A stretch of DNA of 64,000 nt from Arcuatula senhousia (lineage: Eukaryota > Mollusca > Bivalvia > Mytilida > Mytilidae), in the NCBI GenBank assembly GCA_963971305.1, contig OZ020308.1:24085275-24149274 (forward strand), given 5' to 3'. Of the stretch, positions 54,453 to 64,000 are shown piece by piece; position 1 is the stretch's first letter; every line of letters begins with the position of its first letter. The notes beneath the pieces were generated by a model. That model made no database searches. It was not told where the DNA came from and saw only the letters and a list, made by a program, of their open reading frames with translations. The position numbers were made by a program, and so were the translations under genes.

Positions 54453-56134
54453 AACAAGAAAAGGTTTTGTTTTGTTACCGTTTGTAAATAAATAAGCGAA
54501 AATAAAGAATCTCGCTAACGCGAGACCCGGTATTTTCGTAAATTCCCAATGCATTCCGAGTAGCGAGACAGAATTTATTTTCAACCATCGTATTTTGAGT
54601 CTCGTGCAATTTGGCAGACTCTGTACAATAGGAGCTTCGCTTTGCTCGCATGTTATTTTGTTTGTAATTCAATAAAATCTGAAGGATGGTAAAAAATAAA
54701 AATTCAAAAACCACGCGAACAGACTGATATTTGCCACAATAAACAAATTTCCTTATCGAGAGTTATCAGCCAGCGGGCGTCCTGTAAAAACAGGAAATCG
54801 ACCAACTTCAAACTGTTAATTAGTTGACTAGAATTTATCAAATTACCTTCAAATTTCACCTGATTATTCTCGAATCATATTGCTATTTAACAGTAATATG
54901 AGAAAGACATTGCCTTAGAAGCTCGCGTAGATAATTCCATTGAAAATTTCGAATAATGCCTGGGACGAGATAATTTGGGACGATGTATTACAATTCCCCG
55001 CAATATTTTTAGCACACCCAGATATTTTTATGTTGAATTATTAGGCTCTACACTATCATAGACCTGTATATTAGACTATTAGGTCTCTGCTGAGATAATT
55101 AAACTAAAGAGATTTGTCTCTCCCGATAAGTTCAAAATAACAGTGTCTCCGCGTTAATTTGTAAATTCAGATTCGGCATGTTGAAAAAGGCACTTGCATT
55201 ACAAGCGAGTAAACTTTTTCATAATGAATCGTACATATGAAATATATACATCGTTGGAAAGAGTATATTTTGCTGCTTTGTTTAGACTATTTTTCTTTTC
55301 ATTTTTATCACACATTTTTCCAAAGGAACAGTTTAAAGTCAATCGTACATTTTTTTCCAAATTCAAACTTAGAAATGGACCTCTTGGAAATCTAATTCAT
55401 TTCATATCAAATCTTTCCTTATAGTATCTTATTTAGTATGCGAGCGTAGCGAGCTCTCTAATGTAGAAAGTATGCCAAATTGCACGAGACTCAAAATACT
55501 ATGGAAGAAAAATCGTTCTCACCGGAAACATTCGATTTTCGGAAGTTTTCGAAAATATCTGGGTGTGCTAAAAATATTGCGGGAAATAGTAATACATCGT
55601 CCCAAATTATCTCGTCCCAGGCATTATTCGAAATTTTCAATGGAATTATCTACGCGAGCTTTTAAGGCAATGTCTTTTTCATATTACTGTTAAATAGCAA
55701 AATGATTCGAGAATAATCAGGTGAAATTTGAAGGTAATTTGATAAATTCAAGTCAACTAATTAACAGTTTGAAGTTGGTCGATTTCCTGTTTTTACAGGA
55801 CGCCCGCTGGCTGATAACTCTCGATAAGGAAATTTGTTTATTGTGGCAAATATCAGTCTGTTCGCGTGGTTTTTGAATTTTTATTTTTTACCATCCTTCA
55901 GATTTTATTGAATTACAAACAAAATAACATGCGAGCAAAGCGAAGCTCACTATTGTACAGAGTCTGCCAAATTGCACGAGACTCAAAATACGATGGTTGA
56001 AAATAAATTCTGTCTCGCTACTCGGAATGCATTGGGAATTTACGAAAATACCGGGTCTCGCGTTCGCGAGATTCTTTATTTTCGCTTATTTATTTACAAA
56101 CGGTAACAAAACAAAACCTTTTCTTGTTGTTATA
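54453..56134. mobile_element. Large foldback: about 575-bp inverted arms, 530-bp spacer
   Basis: 54453-55027 and 55559-56134 are inverted copies, matched at AACAACAAGAAAAGGTTTTG, CGCGAGACCCGGTATTTTCG, GAGAGTTATCAGCCAGCGGG and GGGACGATGTATTAC. By eye the arms differ by only a few per cent. The spacer has its own GAGCGTAGCGAGCTC copy near 55440. No ORF spans it convincingly. The outermost tips are AACAACAAG and CTTGTTGTT. No transposase. Confidence 0.8.
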
Positions 56135-59060
56135 GTAGAGTAGACGGCACCTTGATTTGAAAAATCTAATGTCCCCACCGAACATACTCACATATTATAT
56201 ATCGTTGGAAAGAGCAGGACCTAAGCGATCGAAATATGCTTGTCGTAAGAATCAGAGTTGGTCGAGTTTTCAGAAATTCAAGGTCAAAGGTCAATAGACG
56301 AAAAAAACTAAAAAAACAACCGTAAAAGTGTTTTTCATTTCCGTATTCATTTGTGGTCAAAATTGAAAAAACTGATCGGAAATATATGATATAATGTCTA
56401 AACAAATATTTTAATTGAAATAGTTTCGATAGCACTACCGTTTATCATTAAAAATTCAATAAATTTACATTAAGGTCGAATTTCCCCCCTTTTTGTGGAG
56501 GAATTTTCTGCGCTATTATTTTTTAATTTAAATATAATTTTCTGTTTTTGTTTAAAGTTTGTCTTACAGTAAACATACCAAATATGTTTTCTAAAATGTT
56601 ATTTGGCCATATAATCATTAAAAAGTGTGTTTGAGAGATCCTTAAAAAGGGGGGATATTAAGAACAATACAGTAAAACATACCTTCTAAACTAAGTTGAC
56701 ACATTGTTAAAGGTTCTAATGCTTTTTATCATTTATACCAATACATTTGGGGCAAGTAAGGTTTATAGGCATACTTTATTCGTTTTTTAGGACTTCAAGC
56801 CTTATATTGTAATCGTCCACACTCCTGCCCAAAATACCAGGGGTGCCAATATAGAATGACTGATTATTCCTACAGAACTTTATAGAATTTGATTAAAGTT
56901 ACACATAATAATTTGAATATTACACCATTGATTGTTAAATACGAAAAAGTTTAATTCGAGTCTAATTAGGGGTTTACTCGTGTGAAAAAAGGGACTCTGC
57001 ATATTTGGACGAAGGTGTACCTTTCTTGTAACCGCTATTGCTTCTACATTATTGCACGAATCTCTTTGAAAATTTCACACAAATGTGGTCGCATGTTGTT
57101 ATTTTTGCTTTTACCTATAAGATTTTGATAGGAATTATAAAAGGGACGTTGATAAGTGAAACAAGTGTTTTGTCATCCGTACACAAAATGTGTTATTTTA
57201 CTCTTATCGCCAATTTTTTCCTCTGAACCATCTTTGAATTTTTCGAAATTCAGGTATATTCTTTTCCTTAATGTGTAATTGTAATATTTATGTTTTAGAT
57301 TGTATCTAGAAAATCTTTGTGGTTTTATACTGACTAAAACTTAACACAGCCACCCAAGGACCGTACAGTTCTAATCCACCACGGATTCGCCATCTGTGCT
57401 AAAAATTTCATAAAACTTAGGCAAAAGTATTGTTACATATTGTAGTTCAACATATCTAGTTACCTTATTCATTGAATACCCACTCTTAGCCTCAACAACT
57501 CCTAAATAACTGCTTCAAATTTCACAAAACTTTACAGAATCTTTCTCACACAATGGTACTTCGATTTTAAAAGTTTATTTTGTATAAAACCTGCTAAAAT
57601 TTGTTTGTAGTTTGGTAAATATCGTATTTTTGATTTCTGTCAATGAAAAATACACAGATAATTTTCGCTATATCTCATTAACGACAATTACAAATTTGAT
57701 AATTTTTTTTACAAAATCTTGTTAACATTATTTTGATTCACAGATTATGATTATTTTTTTGTTCAATATCGAATTCAGCGATTCCTTCAACAATTAAATC
57801 ATTCAAGAATGGCTTTTGGATTGTATATGTCCTGATAAACGTTAACTTATGCTTGAAAATTAACGAAATGTCTAATAAATCTTTTATTTTATATAGTGTC
57901 ATAATTCCCTTTGTGGTCGATGTTCAGTAAAACATGTGTAGCAGAGTCATTTTTATGCCTATTTATATATCGTATATTAAATGTCTATGTAACATGTATT
58001 TCTTATATAATCAAAGTACCGTTGGTACTGACAACTCGGAAGTCAGAATGTTTTCTTTTATAATGGAACTTTATATCCAATGGATGAAGAATGTTTGTCA
58101 CCATATAACATGGTTTAACCCACCATTTTTTCTTTAAATGACTCAACTAGGCAGCGTACCATATTTCATATCTTGAAAATATTTTAAGGATTTCTTGTAG
58201 CATGTCTTTGAGTTGCATAAATTTGTTTATTTCTGCTGGGTATTCTGTTGCAAATAAATGCGACACATTTTAGTTTCTATTGAATGCTGATTTCAAGGAT
58301 GGAGATTTCGTTAATCTGGTGTTTGATAAATCAGTTACTGTTTTGTGGGGCTTTGTCTTATGTTGCACATTTAATCTATATCTTTTTTTATACTTAATTT
58401 TGGAAAGCATTTCCTGTTTTGTGTATTTGGACAAGGCTGTATATTTATGATATAACCCTTGTGTGCAGTTCATATTATGGTATTGGAGTAAAAAATTAGC
58501 TTTATAATTATGTACTCTGGTAAATCAATGATTTGTTGCAACAGATACAACTATAAGTGTTATACTTCTTCAATTCCAAGTTCTATGGAATTCTGTTTTG
58601 TTGTTCTTGGTATTTTGGTAAATTTAATTGTGTCCCAAATTTGTGGCTAATGAATACATGGTAATTTATGCACGATTTCATATGATGAACTTTTTGCATA
58701 CCAAGTTTCGATAAATTTTGTTCAGATGTTTAAGGGTTGTGTTGACTAACTTGACTAACAGATGGGGACAGCTTTATCACCATTTGCACATGTATATCAG
58801 GATTTCAGTTTAATGGGTGATTATTCACACTATAATTTGCAGATAGAATCCTGGTAGAAAGCACAACATATGATGTACTTTTTAGAAATATCCGTTTACT
58901 TGTTCATGAACTATTATCAGGGTTTTCAACATAAATATTGGGTCAACAGTCCGACAAAACTTTGCTTTTCTAGATTTTTTGGTAACATGCATATCTATAT
59001 ATGGTGTAGTTCTTGCAAACCATGTTTTGTTTGTGTTCAGTAGTATAAGTGGAGTTTCAT
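56135..59060. other. Unassigned AT-rich sequence
   Basis: No supportable gene, RNA or repeat. Small frames (56166-56435 minus, 57038-57226, 57934-58137, 58270-58473 minus) have no domains or splice context. Confidence 0.3.
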
Positions 59061-59064
59061 TTAT

Positions 59065-59325
59065 AGCTTTAAATTATATGTTTAATTTTCAATATTGTCT
59101 AAACCCCTAGATTCTTCTTACCCCAGACATTGTTAGATAAATTAAGTAATAATTTTCTTCCCCTGTTTGGTATTTTTGGTTTTATTGTTTTATGCTCATC
59201 ATAATTATATTATGTTTGGCATTTTCAATTTTTTTGGTAGAGCGCCTCTGATAAGTCTTGGTGCGTCAGGCGGAGCAATATTTATTGTCTGGAACTTTGT
59301 CATTTTGATTATAACAAAGTGATGT
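59065..59325. repeat. Dispersed repeat, partner of 31625-31890
   Basis: AATATTGTCTAAACCCC, CCCCAGACATTG, GTTTGGCATTTTCAATTT, TTTGGTAGAGCGCCTCTGAT, and TTTATTGTCTGGAACTTTG align throughout. The GACGAAACGCGC part of the other copy is deleted here. Confidence 0.7.
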
Positions 59326-61020
59326 GTAGGACTGATTGATGGACCAGAGACATAAAGCTCTGCAACTTTTTTGTGTGGGAAATAGATTGATATAACAAAA
59401 CAAGTTATCTTTTATTATTACTTTTGTAGAATAACTAACATTTTTACAGACATAATATTCTTATAGCAGCAATTATGATTGAAAATATGCATTTTCTATT
59501 GAACACTTGGTATTTTGGACAATATTTTTAGACATTAATACCATTTCAATGGTAGCATGTTTATAATTGTTCAATAATTAGTTAAAGTAATCTTTATAAC
59601 ATTACATATCAATCATCATATCAATATTACATATTGATTCACTAAAATGCATCAAAAATGTCACCAACATGTTATATGTACAAAGTAAATGGGTACAATG
59701 ATAAAAATAACCCTATTGGACTTATATGGAAATATTATTTAACCCAATGTTTTGTTTTTAATAAACAATTACTAGTGATTTTTTTAAATGATAGGGGGCA
59801 TAACCTGCCTCTAAATAATCTTAATTGGTCAAATGTCATTTCATTGACAAGGTTACATTCATAATTGAAACTTATAACATACATGTATGTTGAAATACAT
59901 GTAGACAATCTTTAACATGTCAAATAGTATAATCATTGCTTATGATATTTGTCAGTCAATCTATTTACATTGGATAACTTGTAATATATATCTATTGTAA
60001 ACAGCTGAGGAATTAGATGCTTGTACTATGATGAATTGAAAGGATAATTTATAAAATACTTTGTTACAGTGAATTGAGTAAATATGCATGCCACAAAATC
60101 TTATTAAATACATGAAATAAAAAAAAACTTATGGAGCATTTACAGCTTTCAACTTTTGTTAGTCTTTTATCATTTTTTTATAGACTTCATTTGGCAAATA
60201 AATTGGAACTATTTGATTTTATTCGCTGTTACACATGGTATGTTGCATTGACACTTGCATGTGTTTTCTTTTTCTTTGTGTGTCTAGTCAACTATTATAC
60301 TTGTATGTCCAATATGGGTCCAGACAAAGCTTTCTTCATTAATGTATTGTTCTGCTCTGTATTTGCCTTGATGTTTATGAAGATATGATGTTGTGTGGAT
60401 CCATCATCAATAAAAAATATATAGAGTGACAAACAAAAAAAGTTCTTATATCACATTTATTTTTTAATATTTCACTTGATATTAAATTCACCACTGAACT
60501 CATTCTTTTACACAACATATTAATTCATGATTTTTACTCAATCTTTTTCACATCATCCTAGAATGTTTATATATTTTGTAGCTGCTCAAAACAAATTTTC
60601 ATAATTTCTATAGACTTTTGGACTCCTTAGTTAGAAGAATAAAGCTCTCTGTAAAGGTAAACACTATTTTGATGCTAGATATATCCAGTTTCAGTGAGAA
60701 TTATATATGAACAGTCAGCATTTATCCATATCTCGAAATTGCAGATGCTGATGACTTTTATCAACTTTTAGCTTTATATGGCTCTTTGTCTGAAAGAAAA
60801 AAAACATTAATACTTAACTTGCTAATACACACACATATTAAACATATAATGTAGGACACAATTCACATATAAATCCACATTTAAATTGATATTTTGCAAA
60901 TAAATAATGTTATAAAAATAAACATCAGCTTACAATAATGTTTTTTTTTCAACAATAATGATCAATAATAGTCTTGCAATTTCATATGTCCTAAAGTTGC
61001 AGCAATTCCACTATAATATT
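59326..61020. other. Unassigned AT-rich sequence
   Basis: The 85-codon frame at 60131-60388 is hydrophobic and could be read as one membrane segment, but it lacks any recognisable family or gene context. Nothing else is supportable. Confidence 0.3.
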
Positions 61021-61021
61021 A

Positions 61022-61110
61022 TCAATCAATCAATCAGTTTATTGGATAAAGCTCATGAATTAACAATGCAATGTAATCCCCAAAAGACATATATATATAT
61101 ATGTAAGACA
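61022..61110 (-). repeat. Possible LINE 3' end with ATCA tail
   Basis: TCAATCAATCAATCAGTTTA, TTGGATAAAGC resembles the minus-strand LINE ends at 49825 and 62338 (microsatellite, then TTTATT and a short AT-rich 3' UTR). No coding part is present. Confidence 0.35.
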
Positions 61111-61609
61111 TAAGTATAAAATGTAAATAAGATGAAATAAAACATTTTTGTCCCAATATTTCAAGTTATAATATTGCAACATTTAAGGGCTGCAAATTTA
61201 GAATACAAGGAAAACTGAAGTTTCTTTGCTTTTTAGTAAGATCAAAGATAGTTGATGATAGATTTCCATTGCTTCCAAGTTATTACAATTTCTAAACACA
61301 GTTTCCTATCATCCAGAAGGTTCATGCAATAAACATGAAACTCAGAAAATGTAAAATCAAAACAAATATAAGGTGACATGTGACCAAATTGGCCATGCTG
61401 TTCTTTGAAGATATATCACATTAATCATTTTTAATATTTGTTTAATTGTTTTGAGTAATGAATACCTAACTATTTAGTAGGTCAGAAAATATTGTCAGAT
61501 ATTGCTTTAATTTCTTTAAGTCATATACACATGTACATTGTCATTAAAAATCTAAAAGGTCTTCAGGAAGGGGGTAGCTTTCCATCAAATGGTGAACAGG
61601 GATGTGCCA

Positions 61610-61910
61610 AAGAGTAGGCCATGCCCATAAAAATAACTTTTTTATAATTGGTCCGATTTCAAAATATTTTTTCATTGGATACCTTATGAAAATCCCTGCC
61701 CTTTTTTGCAATCTGATAAACAATATTTCTTACAGTTTTTTTTTAAATTAGGGGTCAAAAGGCAAAAAATGTAAATTGATATATGTATATAAATAACATG
61801 AATAAGGCTTTTTGTATGAGATGTTGATGTCAATATACATGTATATGTGTCAAAATGCATTTGAAAGTCCACCACAGGATGTATGCAGTCTGTGCCAAAA
61901 ACTTTTTCAG
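61610..61910. repeat. ACGACCGC-family interior fragment
   Basis: TTGGTCCGATTTCAAAATAT, TTTTTCATTGGATACC, GAAAATCCCTGCCC and AAGTCCACCACAGGATG match 24250-24680 in order. Both termini are absent. Confidence 0.65.
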
Positions 61911-62337
61911 CCACTAGACGCATTTGGGCTAGCAAAAATTCCACCAGACCGAATCAGATTCAAGCAGACCGATTTTTTTTTTAGACTAAAAGTACCATAC
62001 CAAGCACTGCACCAGTAAACAATACAATGACATGACAAAAGAAATGAGCTTGGTCTAACTAATATTTTTCCAGATTTTTAATGGGTAAATCTCAGAGTGC
62101 CTTCTTTTATTTTGAGAAATATGATAGAAGACAAGTAAAGATATATTTATATTTATATTTTTATTTATTTATTAGCACCAACACATTTACATTAAATGGT
62201 TATGGCAACAGACATAAAGATGAACAAATATAATACATGTAGATATAATTAAACACAGATAACAAAACACAAAGGAAGATTATAAACGACAAATTCTGAC
62301 TAGATATATGTTGCGAGTGACAGTGGGTTTAAAGACA

Positions 62338-62892
62338 TACAATACAATACAATACAATACAATACAATACAATACAAGTTTATTGACCAATTATGGACCC
62401 TCAAGGGGCAATGACAGTACAAACAATAATAATGAAGAATCGTATACATTGTATCAATTATAAATAAATAATTTATTACAATTGAGAGTACAGTTTATAT
62501 ATCTAGTACATGTATATAGTTACAAATAAGATAAATGGTAATTGTTATTTTATACTTTATATTATCTCAGACTCCAGAAGGAACTTACAAAGTGAGTTAA
62601 GAACAGTTATATTTTCACAGTTAAATGTCCAAAGTAATTTGTGGAATGGAGATAATTGGTAAAAATTCTTATTTGATTCTTTGATGATATCAAATAAGAT
62701 ATTTCTAGAACATGAAAATTTGGTGCAGTTATTAAAAAAATGAGATTCATCTTCAACTTCAGAGTTACTACAGTGGTCACAAATTCGTTCCTCAATAGAT
62801 GTTTTGGGTTTGTTATATCTACCCAATTCTATTTTCAATTTGTGACAGCTAATTTTGAATTTGAATTTGAATAAAGACATAGAACCTATCAT
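62338..62892 (-). pseudogene. LINE ORF2 C-terminal fragment with ATTGT tail
   Basis: The frame 62892-62557 (minus) encodes SCHKLKIELGRYNKPK, then ERICDHCSNSEVEDESHFF with the same C-x2-C-x9-H-x4-C spacing as residues 876-894 of the 49994-52843 protein, and ends in a similar way (LCKFLLESEII). The 3' UTR has TTGAGGGTCCATAATTGG, then a tail of about eight ATTGT repeats (62338-62378). It is 5'-truncated to its last 110 codons. Confidence 0.8.
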
Positions 62893-63600
62893 TTTTGCAA
62901 TTTTTAAAAAATACTAAAATTCACACTATTTGAAGAATACATTGTAAAACCTATGAAGAAACTGTTAAATTTTCAATAAACCTGCTAGAAAGTATTCTTT
63001 TCGACGGAAAACTGATGAAAAAAACGCAGTGTCAAAAAAGAGGACAAACTAATTATAGAATGTAAACACTTGCGGGTACTGGTAAACTGAGAAACAAAAA
63101 GTAACCAAAGGAAACGGAGCTGCACAAAAACGATATCGGTTAAGAAGGAAACGTAAACAGTAAAATTAGCAACCGAAATCTGTATTGAGAAAGGAAACGA
63201 AATCAAGCGAAACTGGTGAAAAGGAAAACTGAATCGATTTTAGCCAACACCAGTCGTTTTTTTTTAATTTACCGATGTCGTTTTCTCTTCGCCTCGTTTG
63301 GTTACATTTCGTTTCTCAGTTTAACAGTACCCAGTTTACCAAAAGTAAATATTTATGCTGGACAATACTTAATCAAAGCGAATAATTAAAATAAGATTAT
63401 TTAATATAAAACTGCAAAACATTGAGTTTTTATGTTGGTAAAGGTAAGTTTTAGATAGTATATTTTTAATATATGTACTTTTTATTCAATGTAAAAAATT
63501 GCAAAATTGATAGGTTCTATGTCTTTAACTAATGGGGAGAAAAAAGTAATACCGTAGAATAAAATGGAATAAAGAACAAGTAAAATATCGGCAATCTCTG
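62893..63600. other. Unassigned sequence
   Basis: Contains a GAAAC/GTTTC-rich patch (63020-63330), partly inverted around 63240, and no supportable gene. Confidence 0.3.
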
Positions 63601-63601
63601 A

Positions 63602-64000
63602 TTATGAAAAGATAGAGCTTCTTAATAAAAGACATTCACTAATATAATTGGCTAGTAATTTTAATATCAGGGTGGAATCATTATTAAATATTGAGTAAAT
63701 GGTGTGGCACGATATATTAGTAGTCCTATTTATCTTTGGATTCAGAAAACCATTGTTTATTTTGTGGATAAAATTAATTCTGGCTTGATCATAAGCTGGG
63801 CATTTTAAAAGGAAGTGTAATTCGTCTTCAATTTCGTTATTGTTACAACAAAGACAGAGCCTATCTTTCAATGGTATATTTAGGTATCGACCTTTTTCTA
63901 CATATAGTGAGTGAGCGCTAACTCGTATTTTACACAGGACAGATCTGTCTTTTCTAAGTTTACAATGGTCAACATAGGGGGGTCTGAATTTTGGTTTATA
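63602..64000 (-). pseudogene. LINE ORF2 C-terminal fragment, runs off the window
   Basis: The minus-strand frame from the window edge reads KPKFRPPYVDHCKLRKDR, then KIRVSAHSLYVEKGRY, then DRLCLCCNNNEIEDELHF with C-x2-C-x9-H-x4-C, ending at 63602. It is the same domain as in the other two LINE copies but from a clearly different family. The upstream part lies outside the window, so truncation cannot be judged. Confidence 0.75.

Noticed and set aside
60131..60388. 85-codon membrane-like frame
   Set aside because: Single hydrophobic segment in AT-rich DNA, no family resemblance.

Overview
The window looks like nuclear DNA of a marine bivalve mollusc, most likely a mussel. It is AT-rich, intron-bearing and dominated by degenerate non-autonomous repeats. 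Two families that I associate with bivalve genomes occur several times: one starting TTTTAGCTCACC with a CGTCCGTCGTC-type stretch behind it, and one starting ATACGACCGCAAA and ending GCGCTCGGCGTAGC. The species call rests on recognising these repeats, not on a search.

Only one host gene is certain. Positions 34260-39130 (+) are the large terminal exon of an interferon-inducible very-large-GTPase (VLIG/GVIN) family protein. It has a degenerate first G domain, a canonical second G domain (P-loop GIQSSGKST, then DTEG) and a C-terminal Cys-rich motif. It has no good start codon and opens behind a splice acceptor, so the N-terminus lies in upstream exons. Two short homologous candidate exons (15184-15372 and 22851-22994) have the same phase-1 boundaries as this exon and could belong to the same gene.

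Region by region: 0.5-11 kb is a nest of inverted-repeat elements (CTACCGATG-bearing flanks, several MITEs, a TTTTAGCTCACC element with an internal 158-bp tandem array, a 2.35-kb CCCCTAGTAAGG element). 11.8-13.5 kb is a transposon with 17-bp terminal inverted repeats, an 8-bp target duplication and two unrecognised ORFs. 13.6-19.3 kb holds retroelement RT remnants and two foldback elements built from TCGTAATAACGAG-type repeats. 21 kb has a Penelope-like GIY-YIG endonuclease remnant. 22.9-34 kb is an accumulation of ACGACCGC elements, including a near-identical 1.3-kb tandem duplication. 34.3-39.1 kb is the VLIG exon. 41-46 kb is a decayed tandem duplication with two TTTTAGCTCACC elements. 48.1-48.4 kb is a tRNA-derived SINE. 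49.8-52.9 kb is a nearly intact but 5'-truncated APE-type LINE on the minus strand. 53-56 kb contains a large palindrome with 575-bp arms. 56-64 kb is mostly unassigned AT-rich DNA with LINE 3' fragments at its end.

The biology is that of one immune-type GTPase gene embedded in a landscape of nested mobile elements. The most unusual structure is in the non-autonomous elements: hairpin-capped ends with compensatory base changes, foldback arrays, and a recombination breakpoint that can be placed within about 36 bp.
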